A DNA stretch of 64,000 nucleotides from Firmicutes bacterium HGW-Firmicutes-2 (GCA_002841495.1 PGZV01000005.1:347212-411211), one strand, 5' to 3'; numbered from the stretch's first letter, positions 18,944 through 29,402 are shown. The notes: generated by a model not told the origin, from the letters alone. Made by a program: numbers and translations.

Positions 18944-20146
18944 ATGAGTCTGGTCATACAAAAATTTGGAGGCACTTCCTTAGCAACGCATGAGAGTCGT
19001 GAAAGAGTGGTCCTTAGAATAGAAGAAGCAACGAAAAAATACGATCAAGTGGTGGTGGTGGTATCCGCTATGGGAAGGCTCGGTGCACCTTATGCTACGG
19101 ATACATTGCTTAGCTTATTGGAAACCGACGGTCGCCATGTAGATGATCGAGAAATGGATATGTTGATTGCTTGTGGTGAGATTATAACCACTGTTGTTTT
19201 ATCCAACGCCCTAGGTAGCAAAGGCATGAAAGCTCAAGCACTAACAGGTGGACAATCGGGTATTCGAACCTCCAGTCATTTCTTGGAGGCTCATGTGGAC
19301 CATGTGGATACCACAAGAATCAAGAACATCTTGGCACAGGGGAATATTCCAGTTGTTGCCGGTTTTCAAGGTATGGATATACAAGGGGATACGACCACAC
19401 TCGGTCGCGGCGGTTCGGATACATCAGCAGCTTTAATGGGTGAAGCACTCAGTGCGGATGTGATTGAGATCTTCACCGATGTGGACGGTATCATGACAGC
19501 AGACCCTATAGTATGTAAAACAGCTAAGTTGATTGATCATATCAGTTATAATGAGCTATTTCAGATGGCAGACGGTGGTGCTAAAGTCATACATCCAAGA
19601 GCGGTGGAAGTGGCCAGACGCTGTGGTATACCGGTGATGATCAAAAACACCTTTAGTGATGCAGTCGGCACAACCATTACCCATTTTAATTACATAGAAA
19701 AGCCCATCACAGTCAATGAGAGAATAATCACTTCTATAGCCCATAGATCTGGAAGAATTCAGTTTCTGGTAGAAGGTGCTATTGATGACGAGATCTTCTT
19801 TAATGATTTGGCAGCTCAAAACGTGTCCATCGATATTATTAATATATTCCCAGGTCGTAGGGTGTTCACAACGGAAAGTATGAATAAAGACAAAACTATT
19901 AAATTAATAGAAGCTTATGATGTAAGCTTTTCATATATCGACAATTGTTGTAAAATTACAGTAGTGGGAGAAAAGATGACAGGCGTGCCCGGCGTTATGG
20001 CAAAAATCATCAGCAGTCTGTCTAAAGTAGGCGTACAGATTCTACAAACAGCAGACTCCCTGTCCACCATTGCTTGTCTGATTCATGATAAAGACCTTGA
20101 AGTGGCTGTTTTTGCCCTTCATGAGACATTCGGTTTACACGATTAA
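18944..20146 (+). CDS. Aspartate kinase (aspartokinase)
   Basis: Phosphorylates L-aspartate, the first step to lysine/diaminopimelate, threonine and methionine. The 400-residue length matches single-chain clostridial and Bacillus enzymes (DapG/LysC type). It has the kinase start VIQKFGGTSLA, the substrate region GGQSGIRTSS and GRGGSDTSAALMGEAL, and two ACT domains at the C-terminus (about 265-400) for feedback control. ATG 18944 is chosen because GTAGGAGGAAATCAA precedes it and homology starts at MSLVIQKFGG; the frame is open further upstream. The inhibitor (lysine, DAP or threonine) cannot be told from sequence. Followed 38 bases later by uppP. Confidence 0.92.
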   Translation: MSLVIQKFGGTSLATHESRERVVLRIEEATKKYDQVVVVVSAMGRLGAPYATDTLLSLLETDGRHVDDREMDMLIACGEIITTVVLSNALGSKGMKAQALTGGQSGIRTSSHFLEAHVDHVDTTRIKNILAQGNIPVVAGFQGMDIQGDTTTLGRGGSDTSAALMGEALSADVIEIFTDVDGIMTADPIVCKTAKLIDHISYNELFQMADGGAKVIHPRAVEVARRCGIPVMIKNTFSDAVGTTITHFNYIEKPITVNERIITSIAHRSGRIQFLVEGAIDDEIFFNDLAAQNVSIDIINIFPGRRVFTTESMNKDKTIKLIEAYDVSFSYIDNCCKITVVGEKMTGVPGVMAKIISSLSKVGVQILQTADSLSTIACLIHDKDLEVAVFALHETFGLHD

Positions 20147-20184
20147 CGACTAGAAAAGAACAAAGAGGCTTTAAGGAGAGAAAC

Positions 20185-21066
20185 ATGACATTATTTGAAG
20201 CGATACTCATGGGTATCATACAAGGCTTGACAGAGTTTTTACCTGTCAGCAGCTCAGGCCATTTGGCTATTGGAAATGCATTATTTAACTTGAAAACAGA
20301 AGGCAGTGTGTTGTTTGAAGTTGTTTTACACCTAGGGACTTTGGTGGCCATTTTTATCGCTTTTTGGTCGGAGATATGGATTTTGATTAAAAGCGGTTTG
20401 CGGATCTTGAAAAACTTATGGAATTATCTAGTTTATCTTCTTTTTAACCGTGGAAATAAGGAAAAAGTAGCGCCAAAGATTATTGAAGATGAACATCAGA
20501 GGTTTGTGATGCTTATTGTTGTGGCAACCATTCCCACGGTGATTGTAGCACTGGTACTGGAGAAACTTATACTCCATGCCTTTACATCTTTAATATTTCC
20601 GGCTGTAGGGTTGTTGATTACGGCGACTTTATTGCTCTTAACAACTAAAATGAAGTCCGGTTCATTAGATGAAAAAGATGTGAGTGTAGGTAAAGCCATG
20701 TTTGTTGGGTTGGTTCAAGGATTCGCCACATTCCCAGGCATATCCAGATCCGGTTCAACGATCGTGGCAGGTCTTTATACCGGCATGAGCAAAGATTTTA
20801 TAGTGAAGTTCAGCTTTATCATGTCCATACCGGCCATCCTTGGGGCAACACTGTTACAACTCTTAAGATTCGAAAGTACGGAGCCTATTGGTGAGATTAT
20901 CATCAATTACGGTGCCGGTATGATTGCTTCAGCCTTGGTCGGCTATGTATGTATTAAAGTATTACTGAATATTGTTAGAAAAGGTAAGATTCATTATTTT
21001 GCTTATTACTGTTATACTATAGGTATACTGTTGTTGATTGTTACCTTAGGGGGATTCTATGGATAA
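20185..21066 (+). CDS. uppP: Undecaprenyl-diphosphatase (BacA/UppP)
   Basis: A membrane enzyme that dephosphorylates undecaprenyl pyrophosphate so that the lipid carrier for peptidoglycan and surface polymers can be reused; it also confers bacitracin tolerance. The 293-residue protein has eight or so hydrophobic helices, and both signature motifs are intact: GLTEFLPVSSSGHLAI near the start and FPGISRSGSTIVAGL in the second half. Start from AAGGAGAGAAAC. Its last eight bases overlap the ftsK start, implying one transcript. Confidence 0.95.
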   Translation: MTLFEAILMGIIQGLTEFLPVSSSGHLAIGNALFNLKTEGSVLFEVVLHLGTLVAIFIAFWSEIWILIKSGLRILKNLWNYLVYLLFNRGNKEKVAPKIIEDEHQRFVMLIVVATIPTVIVALVLEKLILHAFTSLIFPAVGLLITATLLLLTTKMKSGSLDEKDVSVGKAMFVGLVQGFATFPGISRSGSTIVAGLYTGMSKDFIVKFSFIMSIPAILGATLLQLLRFESTEPIGEIIINYGAGMIASALVGYVCIKVLLNIVRKGKIHYFAYYCYTIGILLLIVTLGGFYG

Positions 21067-23608
21067 CACAAAGACTACAAGGAAAAAAACGAGGCCCAAA
21101 ACCACGTCAAAGCGTGGCACACACGACAAAGGTTTAAGTGCAAATCTCAAATATGAGGTGGTTGTGCTTTCTTTTGTTGCCTTTGCTTTTTTGCTGATTA
21201 TCAGTATATATTTTAATCTTGGGGGCAGTATAGGCAATGGCTTACGTTATACCATGTTTGGTACTTTTGGCATTGGTGCATATTTACTACCTTTGTATAT
21301 TCTTACAGCCTCTTTCATCAAGATATTCAACAAAGGCAATAGGCGGTTGAACAATAAATTGGCTTTAATTTTCATTGCTATATTGGTGGTCTCCACCATG
21401 AACCATCTCTACTATATTGAAGATGCACAGATTAACAAATTCAGCCCAACAGGCAGCTCCTTTTTTGCTGCTACGACCATGTATTTTAGAACATCAGCTT
21501 CAGGACATATGGCCGGTGGTTTAGTAGGTGGTGTACTTGGGGATCTGATGGAGATTCTTGTCGGCAGAATTGGCAGTATCATCATATTGATAATCGTCAG
21601 CCTAGCACTCATTATTATGATTACAGAGCAATCCATGGCAGGCGTATGGCAATTCATTGCGAAGATTGGCAAAGGATTGGGCATAGGTGTTTTCAAAGCT
21701 TCCAAAAAAGGCATTGAAAAAACAGGTCAACAGATTAAGATCCACTCAGAGAATTATCAAAAAGACCGCGAACAGAAAAAAGAGCAGCAAGAGCTTTTGA
21801 AAAAAGCCAAGCAAAAAGATATGCTAACCACAGCCACATTAGTCGGTGATGGTAAAGTTATAGGTGATGGGGACGAGATTCTAATTGGTGAAGAGGCCCT
21901 TAAGAAGAAAATCTACCAAGGCAGTAAAAAAGATCCTTTCGAGCAGATTATCCAACAAGAAGAAAAGGAATTAGCCAGAGAACGTATGATGGCAGAAAAT
22001 ATAGCTGTACAGCCTGTAAAAGAAGTACAACCGATAAAAGAAAAACCCGTACCAGTTGAAGCCATTCAAACAGAAATCGAGAACGTTTCAGCACGTCCGA
22101 TTTATAAACTACCACCCATAGAACTCATGAAGATCAATCTGAATCAAGGCAAGCATTATTCCGAAGAAGCCAATAATAAAAAGGCGGAAAAACTGGTCCA
22201 GACCTTAGAAAGCTTTGGTGTTGGCACCAAGATCTTAAACGTTACAGTCGGTCCGACAGTAACAAGGTATGAGCTACAACCGGATCAAGGTGTTAAGGTC
22301 AGCAAGATTGTGAACTTACAAGACGACATTGCCTTGAATTTAGCAGCTAGCGGCATTCGAATCGAAGCGCCAATACCCGGCAAATCAGCCGTTGGTATTG
22401 AAGTGCCAAACGATATTACCCAAGCGGTCACATTAAGGGAAGTGATTGATACCTCGGAATTTCGTAAATTCCCTTCAAAAATATGTTTTGCCCTAGGAAA
22501 AGACATCAGCGGACAGGTTATGATTGCAGACATTGCAAGAATGCCCCATTTACTCATTGCCGGTGCAACAGGCTCAGGTAAGTCCGTTTGTGTGAATACA
22601 CTTATAACCAGTATTCTCTATAGAGCCAACCCGGATGAGGTCAAGATGTTGATGATTGACCCAAAAGTGGTAGAACTAAGTGCCTACAACGGTATTCCCC
22701 ATCTCTTAATTCCTGTAGTTACAGATCCCAAAAAAGCTGCAGGCGCTCTAAATTGGGCGGTACAAGAAATGGCGGATCGCTATAAATTGTTTGCAGCAGC
22801 CAATGTAAGAGATCTGGCCGGTTACAACAAAGCGGTTATAGAGAACAACGAAGGCAAGAAGTTACCTCAGATTATCATTATCGTCGATGAGCTTGCAGAC
22901 TTAATGATGGTAGCACCTAATGATGTGGAAGATGCCATTTGTCGATTGGCGCAGATGGCAAGAGCAGCAGGTCTTCATTTGATTATAGCAACTCAAAGAC
23001 CTTCCGTAGATGTAATTACAGGTCTGATTAAAGCCAACATACCCAGTCGAATCGCCTTTAATGTTTCTTCAGGTATTGACTCAAGAACCATTATTGACAG
23101 CAACGGTGCAGAGAAACTACTGGGAAAAGGGGATATGCTCTATTACCCTGTAGGTCTTCAAAAACCGGTACGGGTTCAAGGTGCCTTTATATCAGAAAAA
23201 GAAGTGGAGAACGTGGTGACATTCTTAAAGGACCAAGCCAAAGTTGTTTACAATGAAAAAATCATGAATCAATTAGCTAAGACCAATGAACAAACAAATA
23301 GTGATACAGACGGTGATGATTATGATGCTTACTTCAATGAGGCACTTGAACTGGTCATCGACAAACAAAAAGCTTCCGCTTCTATGATTCAAAGGAGATT
23401 CAGAGTCGGCTACAATAGAGCGGCCCGTATTGTAGACCAGCTTCATGAGGCCGGATTCGTCGGAGATGAAGAAGGCTCTAAACCAAGAACTGTTCTCATG
23501 ACCAAGGAAGCTTATGCAAGGATGAAAGATGAAAGTGAACAAGGCACCACGGATCAACAAGAAGAACCTATGACAGAAGTGCCTTTTAGTACAGAGGAGC
23601 AAATCTAG
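21059..23608 (+). CDS. DNA translocase FtsK/SpoIIIE
   Basis: A membrane-anchored DNA pump that moves chromosome ends through the division or sporulation septum. The 849 residues comprise a basic N-terminal tail, four membrane helices (about 30-185), a charged linker (about 200-330) and the RecA-like motor. Walker A is GATGSGKSVCVN (about 500) and Walker B is IIIIVDELADLMM. The C-terminal gamma winged-helix domain (about 740-810, KASASMIQRRFRVGYNRAARI) reads KOPS/SRS DNA signals. The start overlaps uppP. The single-copy length fits SpoIIIE in spore-formers, but FtsK cannot be excluded. Confidence 0.93.
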   Translation: MDNTKTTRKKTRPKTTSKRGTHDKGLSANLKYEVVVLSFVAFAFLLIISIYFNLGGSIGNGLRYTMFGTFGIGAYLLPLYILTASFIKIFNKGNRRLNNKLALIFIAILVVSTMNHLYYIEDAQINKFSPTGSSFFAATTMYFRTSASGHMAGGLVGGVLGDLMEILVGRIGSIIILIIVSLALIIMITEQSMAGVWQFIAKIGKGLGIGVFKASKKGIEKTGQQIKIHSENYQKDREQKKEQQELLKKAKQKDMLTTATLVGDGKVIGDGDEILIGEEALKKKIYQGSKKDPFEQIIQQEEKELARERMMAENIAVQPVKEVQPIKEKPVPVEAIQTEIENVSARPIYKLPPIELMKINLNQGKHYSEEANNKKAEKLVQTLESFGVGTKILNVTVGPTVTRYELQPDQGVKVSKIVNLQDDIALNLAASGIRIEAPIPGKSAVGIEVPNDITQAVTLREVIDTSEFRKFPSKICFALGKDISGQVMIADIARMPHLLIAGATGSGKSVCVNTLITSILYRANPDEVKMLMIDPKVVELSAYNGIPHLLIPVVTDPKKAAGALNWAVQEMADRYKLFAAANVRDLAGYNKAVIENNEGKKLPQIIIIVDELADLMMVAPNDVEDAICRLAQMARAAGLHLIIATQRPSVDVITGLIKANIPSRIAFNVSSGIDSRTIIDSNGAEKLLGKGDMLYYPVGLQKPVRVQGAFISEKEVENVVTFLKDQAKVVYNEKIMNQLAKTNEQTNSDTDGDDYDAYFNEALELVIDKQKASASMIQRRFRVGYNRAARIVDQLHEAGFVGDEEGSKPRTVLMTKEAYARMKDESEQGTTDQQEEPMTEVPFSTEEQI

Positions 23609-23656
23609 GTTGTGCTTGAGACAGTGGACATAACATATAAATAATAGGAGGTAACC

Positions 23657-25327
23657 ATGAAGTCAGACATACAAATTGCAAACGAGGCGAAGATATTACC
23701 CATTAAGAGCATTGCGGAAGCCATCGGCATTCATGAAGACCATTTGGATTATTACGGCAAACACAAAGCCAAGCTATCAGCTAGCTTATGGCAAGAGATT
23801 AAAGACAGGGAAGACGGCAAGTTGGTTCTTGTAACCGCCATCAACCCAACACCGGCAGGCGAAGGCAAGACCACAACAACAGTAGGTCTTGGACAAGCTC
23901 TGGGTCTGTTAGGTGAGAAAGCCATCATAGCGCTTAGAGAACCTTCACTTGGTCCCTGTATGGGCATCAAAGGTGGTGCAGCAGGTGGTGGCTATGCACA
24001 GGTCATTCCTATGGAAGACATTAATTTGCATTTCACAGGGGACATTCATGCGGTCAGCATCGCTCACAACCTATTGTCAGCCATGCTTGACAACCATTTG
24101 CAACAAGGTAATGATCTGAACATTGACACCAGACATATTGTATGGAAGCGTGTCGTAGACATGAACGACCGAGCGCTTAGAAACATCATCGTAGGTCTTG
24201 GTGGCAGTATGCAAGGTGTACCAAGAGAAGATGGGTACATGATTTCTGTTGCTTCAGAAGTCATGGCTATATTATGCCTCTCTAACGACCTAAAGGATTT
24301 GAAAAAGAGACTGGGACAGATCATAGTCGCTTATACCAGAAAAGGTGATCCGGTCACAGCCCATGATTTAAAAGCAGAAGGTGCTATGGCTGCCTTACTT
24401 AAAGAAGCCATCAATCCCAATCTGGTTCAGACCTTAGAAAATACCCCTGCAATTTTACATGGTGGACCTTTTGCCAATATCGCTCATGGTTGTAACTCGG
24501 TCAGAGCGACCAAATATGGTCTCAAATTAGCTGATATCGTTGTAACTGAAGCAGGCTTTGGTGCAGACCTTGGGGCTGAAAAGTTCCTGGACATCAAATG
24601 TCAAAAAGCAGGTCTGAAACCAAACGCTGTCGTATTGGTAGCGACAATAAGAGCCCTAAAATACAATGGTGGAGGCAATATCAAAGAACTGGCAACAGAA
24701 GATCTGGATGCCCTTAAAAAAGGCTTTGTTAACCTAGAAAAACACATAGAGAACCTATTTCACTACCAAGTACCGGTCATTGTTGCATTAAACCATTTTG
24801 TAACCGATACAGAGGCAGAAGTGGCCTATGTCAAAGAAACCTGTGAAGCTATGGGTTGTGCGTTTGCCATTTCCAACGTATGGGAAAAGGGCGGCGAAGG
24901 TGGTGTGGAACTTGCTAATGCGGTTCTTGATACTTTAAAGAACAGACCGTCTGATTTTAGGACCCTATATGATGTGAACGATTCAATCAAAGATAAAATC
25001 AACACCATTGCCACCAAGATCTATGGCGCAGACAAAGTCTCTTATTCTGCAAAAGCGATGAAGATGATGAAGAAAATAGAGGGTCTAAAACTGGATAAGT
25101 TACCAATCTGTATTGCAAAAACCCAGTATTCACTGTCCGATGACCCGACTAAGTTAGGACGCCCAACAGGCTTTAGCATAACGGTAAGAGACTTAAACGT
25201 ATCCGCCGGAGCAGAGTTTATCGTAGCCTTAACCGGTGACGTTATGACCATGCCCGGACTACCTAAAGTCCCATCAGCAGAGAGCATCGATATTGACGAT
25301 GACGGCAACATTTCCGGATTGTTTTAG
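23657..25327 (+). CDS. fhs: Formate-tetrahydrofolate ligase
   Basis: Makes 10-formyl-THF from formate, ATP and THF; it serves purine synthesis, and in acetogens the methyl branch of the Wood-Ljungdahl pathway. The 556 residues include the P-loop [15 protein letters not shown] and the signature [14 protein letters not shown]. Start from GGAGGTAACC. It is followed nine bases later by folD, so two successive one-carbon steps are cotranscribed. Its presence alone does not prove acetogenesis, since many fermentative clostridia carry it. Confidence 0.96.
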   Translation: MKSDIQIANEAKILPIKSIAEAIGIHEDHLDYYGKHKAKLSASLWQEIKDREDGKLVLVTAINPTPAGEGKTTTTVGLGQALGLLGEKAIIALREPSLGPCMGIKGGAAGGGYAQVIPMEDINLHFTGDIHAVSIAHNLLSAMLDNHLQQGNDLNIDTRHIVWKRVVDMNDRALRNIIVGLGGSMQGVPREDGYMISVASEVMAILCLSNDLKDLKKRLGQIIVAYTRKGDPVTAHDLKAEGAMAALLKEAINPNLVQTLENTPAILHGGPFANIAHGCNSVRATKYGLKLADIVVTEAGFGADLGAEKFLDIKCQKAGLKPNAVVLVATIRALKYNGGGNIKELATEDLDALKKGFVNLEKHIENLFHYQVPVIVALNHFVTDTEAEVAYVKETCEAMGCAFAISNVWEKGGEGGVELANAVLDTLKNRPSDFRTLYDVNDSIKDKINTIATKIYGADKVSYSAKAMKMMKKIEGLKLDKLPICIAKTQYSLSDDPTKLGRPTGFSITVRDLNVSAGAEFIVALTGDVMTMPGLPKVPSAESIDIDDDGNISGLF

Positions 25328-25335
25328 GAGGTATT

Positions 25336-26178
25336 ATGTCAGCAGAGATTATTAATGGAAAACAGATTGCAGAAGATATAAAAAGTGAGTTAAAAGAAAA
25401 AATAGAACAACTGGTATCGACAAAAGGACAGCCCACTTTGGCTGTCGTATTGGTCGGTGAAGATCAGGCTTCTAAGGTCTATGTAAGAAACAAGAAGTTA
25501 GCCTGTGAGTATGTAGGCATACGTTCATTATCCTATGAACTGCCGGAAGCCACAACCCAAGAAGAGGTTTTGGCTCTTGTTCATGAACTGAATGAACGAG
25601 AAGATGTCCATGGTATTTTGGTACAACTGCCATTGCCTGCCCATATAGATGACGACTTGGTCATCATGAACATTGACCCGGGAAAAGATGTGGATGGTTT
25701 TCATCCAATCAATGTTGGGAACTTAAGTATCGGTCATGACGGATTTGTGTCCTGTACACCGGCCGGTATCATTGAACTCATGAAACGTAGCAACATCGAG
25801 ATGTCAGGAAAAAACTGTGTTATCATCGGTCGTAGCAACATTGTAGGTAAGCCCATTGCCATGCTTATGATCAGGGAACATGCTACTGTAACGGTAACCC
25901 ATTCCAGAACCAAGCATCTATCCGATGTATGTAAGAATGCAGACATACTCATCGTGGCCATCGGCAGAGCCAAATTTGTGACAAGAGAATTTGTCAAAGA
26001 AGGCGCTGTGGTCATCGATGTGGGAATCAATAGAGATGAGAACGGCAAGTTATGTGGGGATGTGGACTTTGAAGACTGTGTTGATGTGGCAGGTGCCATT
26101 ACACCGGTTCCAAAAGGTGTCGGCCCCATGACCATCGCCATGCTCATAAGCAATTGTGTAAAAGCATATGAAAAATAA
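25336..26178 (+). CDS. folD: Methylenetetrahydrofolate dehydrogenase/methenyltetrahydrofolate cyclohydrolase
   Basis: A bifunctional enzyme interconverting 5,10-methylene-, methenyl- and 10-formyl-THF with NADP+. The 280-residue length is standard. The catalytic region is SKVYVRNKKLACEYVGI (Tyr and Lys present); HGILVQLPLP and DVDGFHP form the substrate pocket, and IIGRSNIVGKP is the nucleotide-binding turn. The C-terminus carries the TPVPKGVGPMT signature. It directly follows fhs, the enzyme for the next folate step. Confidence 0.96.
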   Translation: MSAEIINGKQIAEDIKSELKEKIEQLVSTKGQPTLAVVLVGEDQASKVYVRNKKLACEYVGIRSLSYELPEATTQEEVLALVHELNEREDVHGILVQLPLPAHIDDDLVIMNIDPGKDVDGFHPINVGNLSIGHDGFVSCTPAGIIELMKRSNIEMSGKNCVIIGRSNIVGKPIAMLMIREHATVTVTHSRTKHLSDVCKNADILIVAIGRAKFVTREFVKEGAVVIDVGINRDENGKLCGDVDFEDCVDVAGAITPVPKGVGPMTIAMLISNCVKAYEK

Positions 26179-26189
26179 TAGGAGGCACT

Positions 26190-27539
26190 ATGTCAAAAGG
26201 AAAAATCTTTTTTGTATCCCTAGGATGCGATAAAAACCTGGTGGATACAGAAGTGATGTTAGGTCACATTGTAGATGCCGGATATGAACTGATCAACGAA
26301 GAAAGTGAAGCGGATGTCATCATCGTCAATACTTGTAGCTTCATACATGATGCTAAGGAAGAAAGCGTTCGCACCATTTTAGAGATGGCACAGTATAAAA
26401 AAGAAGGTCATCTCAAAGGCTTAGTTGCCGTTGGTTGTCTGACACAGCGCTATAGAGAAGAGATTGTACAAGAGATTCCTGAACTGGACGGTGCTCTTGG
26501 TACTTCAAATTACGACGAGATTGTAGAAGCTTTAGACCACATCATATTAAGAGAAGAACCTTATATCAGTTTCAAAGACATTAACTATGCCTGTGAACCC
26601 TATATAAAGCGTGTCGGTGATCAAACAGCCCACTATGCTTATTTAAAGATATCAGAAGGCTGTAACAACCACTGTACCTATTGCATTATACCCAGCCTAA
26701 GAGGGAGAATCAGAAGTCGAAGTATTGAGAGTCTGGTGGAAGAAGCTCAGTATCTGGCATCCCAAGGCAAATCAGAGATCATTATTGTTGCTCAAGACGT
26801 AACCAAGTACGGCGTGGACCTATATCAGGAAAAAGCCTTGCCAAGACTATTGAGAGAGCTGGTTCAGATAGAAGGTATCAAATGGATACGTCTCTTGTAT
26901 TGTTATCCTGAAGACATTACCGATGAACTCATACAACTCATGGCAACAGAAGAAAAAATATGTAACTATATCGACATACCTATTCAACATGTGAGTGATT
27001 CTATATTAAACAGAATGGCAAGACACAGCAATAGGGCTTCAATCATAGAGGTCATCCATAAATTAAGAAAAGCCATGCCGGATATAACCATACGTTCTAC
27101 CTTCATCGTAGGTTTTCCTGGTGAAACAGAAGAAGACTATGAAGTCCTAAAGTCCTTTTTGCAGGAACATCGCCTTGAAAGAGTGGGGGTATTTACCTAT
27201 TCTATTGAAGAAGGTACCAAAGCAGCTGAGATGCCGGGACATATAGCACGTGAGCTTATGGAAGTAAGACGAGACGGTCTGATGGCCAGCCAGCAACAGA
27301 TTTCCATGGATAAAAATGAAGCCATGGTAGGTAAGATTATCGAGTGTATCGTGGAAGGCTATATGCCGGAAGAAGAAGTATACATGGGAAGAACTTATAA
27401 AGATGCCCCTGGTGTAGACGGCGCCATTTTCATAACATCACCTTTTGAATTATTAGCAGGTGAATTTGTACAGGTTCAGGTAACGGATTTTAATGAATAC
27501 GATTTAATCGGGGAGGTTTATGATGAATTTAGCCAATAG
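26190..27539 (+). CDS. rimO: Ribosomal protein S12 methylthiotransferase RimO
   Basis: A radical-SAM enzyme that adds a methylthio group to an Asp of ribosomal protein S12. The 449 residues include the N-terminal methylthiotransferase domain with its three Cys (SLGCDKN, VNTCSF, VGCLTQ), the radical SAM motif CNNHCTYC (about 156-163) and a C-terminal TRAM domain. The start SKGKIFFVSLGCDKNLVDTE is typical of RimO rather than MiaB. Start from AGGAGGCAC, and the gene overlaps pgsA. Confidence 0.94.
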   Translation: MSKGKIFFVSLGCDKNLVDTEVMLGHIVDAGYELINEESEADVIIVNTCSFIHDAKEESVRTILEMAQYKKEGHLKGLVAVGCLTQRYREEIVQEIPELDGALGTSNYDEIVEALDHIILREEPYISFKDINYACEPYIKRVGDQTAHYAYLKISEGCNNHCTYCIIPSLRGRIRSRSIESLVEEAQYLASQGKSEIIIVAQDVTKYGVDLYQEKALPRLLRELVQIEGIKWIRLLYCYPEDITDELIQLMATEEKICNYIDIPIQHVSDSILNRMARHSNRASIIEVIHKLRKAMPDITIRSTFIVGFPGETEEDYEVLKSFLQEHRLERVGVFTYSIEEGTKAAEMPGHIARELMEVRRDGLMASQQQISMDKNEAMVGKIIECIVEGYMPEEEVYMGRTYKDAPGVDGAIFITSPFELLAGEFVQVQVTDFNEYDLIGEVYDEFSQ

Positions 27540-28062
27540 ATTAACCATTTTACGCATCTTATTAATTCCTGTTTTCTTAGTACTACTCTATGTATCCGAG
27601 GATCCTATCATACGTTACGTGGCTGTTTTTGTTTTTGTTATTGCCTCTTTAACAGATCTCCTAGACGGACACATAGCAAGATCTAGGAATCTGATTACGG
27701 ATTTTGGCAAGTTTATGGATCCCTTAGCAGATAAATTATTGGTAACAGCAGCCCTCATCTATATGGTAGAAGTCGGTCAAATATCGGCATGGGTTATCAT
27801 CATCATCATCAGCCGTGAATTTGTCATCAGTGGTCTTAGACTGGTGGCGGCAGCAAAAGGCATTGTGTTAGCAGCCAGTTGGTGGGGTAAGCTTAAGACG
27901 GCTACGACCATGGTTATGATTATCGTGGTACTTCTTGAACTACCATTTAGTTTTATGGGAACTGTAGAGTGGGTCCTGATTGCGGCATCAACCGTATTCA
28001 CCGTTATTTCCGGTACGGATTATGTGCTCAAGAATCTGGATGTATTTAAAGGCTCCATGTAA
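27523..28062 (+). CDS. pgsA: CDP-diacylglycerol-glycerol-3-phosphate 3-phosphatidyltransferase
   Basis: Makes phosphatidylglycerophosphate, the committed step to phosphatidylglycerol. The 179-residue membrane protein has the CDP-alcohol transferase motif DLLDGHIARSRNLITDFGKFMDPLAD, with all Asp and Gly residues present. Two ATG codons are possible (27520 and 27523); the second is better spaced from GGGGAGG. It overlaps the end of rimO by 17 bases. The order rimO-pgsA-cinA-recA is conserved in many Firmicutes. Confidence 0.95.
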   Translation: MNLANRLTILRILLIPVFLVLLYVSEDPIIRYVAVFVFVIASLTDLLDGHIARSRNLITDFGKFMDPLADKLLVTAALIYMVEVGQISAWVIIIIISREFVISGLRLVAAAKGIVLAASWWGKLKTATTMVMIIVVLLELPFSFMGTVEWVLIAASTVFTVISGTDYVLKNLDVFKGSM

Positions 28063-28094
28063 ACAGGTCAGAATCCTATAAGCGAGGTATAGTT

Positions 28095-29357
28095 ATGATT
28101 GGAGAAATTATCTGTGTCGGCAACGAAATCTTAATTGGTGACACTCTAAACACCAACACAAGGTACCTAAGCAAAAGCATGACCACATTAGGCATAGAAG
28201 TGGCCTATCAAGTGGTGGTCGGCGATCATGAAGAAAGATTACTGGATGCCATAGAAACAGCAAGTAAAAGGTCGGATGTAATTGTTTTTACTGGTGGGCT
28301 AGGTCCGACCTATGATGATATGACAAAAGAAACGATAGCTAAAGCCCTAGATATGACCATGGTTTTAGACGAAGAAGCCCTAGATGATATACGTCGTTTT
28401 TTTGAGCACAGAAAAAGAACCATGGCAGACAGCAATAGAAAACAAGCCTACAGACCCTCAGGTGGGCGGATGCTAAGGAATGAGAACGGCACAGCACCGG
28501 GCATCTATATAAAAAACGAAGAAACCCATTACATCTTATTGCCGGGACCACCTAGAGAATTGATGCCCATGTTTGAAAAAGAAGTAACACCCATCTTAGA
28601 GACTTTAAGCTCGGATGTCATTACTTCCAGAATTTTTCAACTTTCAGGCATAGGTGAGAGTGATCTAGCAGAGATTATCGGCCATATTATGAATGTTTCT
28701 GATAATCCCAGAATTGCCCCTTATGCAAAGCTTGGATCTGTCAACATTAGGGTCACAGCCATAACAAAAACCAAAGAAGAAGGCAATAAGCAGATAGAAG
28801 CGACAACAGCTTTGCTGATGCCCTATCTAGAACCTTATTGCTATAGTTATGATAACAAGAGCCTTGAAGAAGTTGTGGTACAGATGATTATGGAGAAAAA
28901 CCATTCCATAGCCATAGCCGAGTCTTGTACCGGTGGGTTGTTAAGCAGCCGAATCATTAATGTACCCGGTGTATCAAAAGTATATAGAAACGGGTTCGTT
29001 ACCTACTCCAATGGCTCTAAAGAAACATGGTTAAAAGTACCCCATGCCCTCATGTTGAAAGAAGGCGCAGTAAGTGAAGCTGTCGCCATCGCTATGGCAG
29101 AAGGCGTTGCAAAAGTCTCTGACGCCTCCATCGGTGTAGGCATAACCGGCATCGCAGGACCGGAGGGCGGGACACCTCAAAAACCGGTAGGTATGGTGTG
29201 CATGGGTTTTACCATTAACGGTAAGAGCTTTGGAACCACCTTCCACTTCAACGGTGATCGGAAGAAGATTCGAGATTACAGTGTGTGGTACGCCCTAACA
29301 ACTCTATATAGCCTTCTAAAAGAAGAACTAAAAGAAACGCCTAATAAAAAGGGTTGA
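28095..29357 (+). CDS. cinA: CinA-family protein (competence/damage-inducible protein A; NMN amidohydrolase-like)
   Basis: A 420-residue protein with an N-terminal MoCF-like domain (GEIICVGNEILIGDTLNTN, VFTGGLGPTYDDMTKE) and a C-terminal CinA domain (IAIAESCTGGLLSSRI, VGITGIAGPEGGTPQKPVG). The C-terminal domain deamidates NMN in characterised members, and the N-terminal domain can act as an ADP-ribose pyrophosphatase. Next to recA, as in Bacillus and Streptococcus where cinA-recA are cotranscribed. Here the recA promoter -35 box overlaps the last bases of this gene. Confidence 0.93.
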   Translation: MIGEIICVGNEILIGDTLNTNTRYLSKSMTTLGIEVAYQVVVGDHEERLLDAIETASKRSDVIVFTGGLGPTYDDMTKETIAKALDMTMVLDEEALDDIRRFFEHRKRTMADSNRKQAYRPSGGRMLRNENGTAPGIYIKNEETHYILLPGPPRELMPMFEKEVTPILETLSSDVITSRIFQLSGIGESDLAEIIGHIMNVSDNPRIAPYAKLGSVNIRVTAITKTKEEGNKQIEATTALLMPYLEPYCYSYDNKSLEEVVVQMIMEKNHSIAIAESCTGGLLSSRIINVPGVSKVYRNGFVTYSNGSKETWLKVPHALMLKEGAVSEAVAIAMAEGVAKVSDASIGVGITGIAGPEGGTPQKPVGMVCMGFTINGKSFGTTFHFNGDRKKIRDYSVWYALTTLYSLLKEELKETPNKKG

Positions 29358-29382
29358 CGCATGGGAACATATGTACTATAAT
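29354..29382 (+). promoter_or_regulatory. recA promoter
   Basis: TTGACG (29354-29359), exactly 17 bases, then TATAAT (29377-29382): a near-consensus sigma-A promoter. The -35 box overlaps the cinA stop codon. Its spacer contains a LexA-type box. Confidence 0.85.
29365..29376. promoter_or_regulatory. LexA (SOS) box 1 in the recA promoter spacer
   Basis: GAACATATGTAC closely matches the Gram-positive LexA/DinR consensus GAACNNNNGTTC, with one mismatch, and lies between the -35 and -10 boxes, where a bound repressor would block RNA polymerase. Confidence 0.7.
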
Positions 29383-29390
29383 AAGAAAAA

Positions 29391-29402
29391 GAACACACGT
29401 TC
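29391..29402. promoter_or_regulatory. LexA (SOS) box 2 downstream of the recA -10 box
   Basis: GAACACACGTTC is a perfect GAACNNNNGTTC site starting nine bases after the -10 box. It is 26 bases from box 1, so two repressor dimers would bind at nearly the same face of the helix. Confidence 0.8.

Noticed and set aside
20185-21066. UppP as bacitracin-type resistance belonging to the peptide island
   Set aside because: It lies 5 kb away in a conserved housekeeping gene series overlapping ftsK, so it is the ordinary lipid-carrier phosphatase.
25734-26153. Minus-strand frame of 139 codons inside folD
   Set aside because: Shadow of a highly conserved plus-strand gene, with Ser/Met/Pro-rich nonsense composition.
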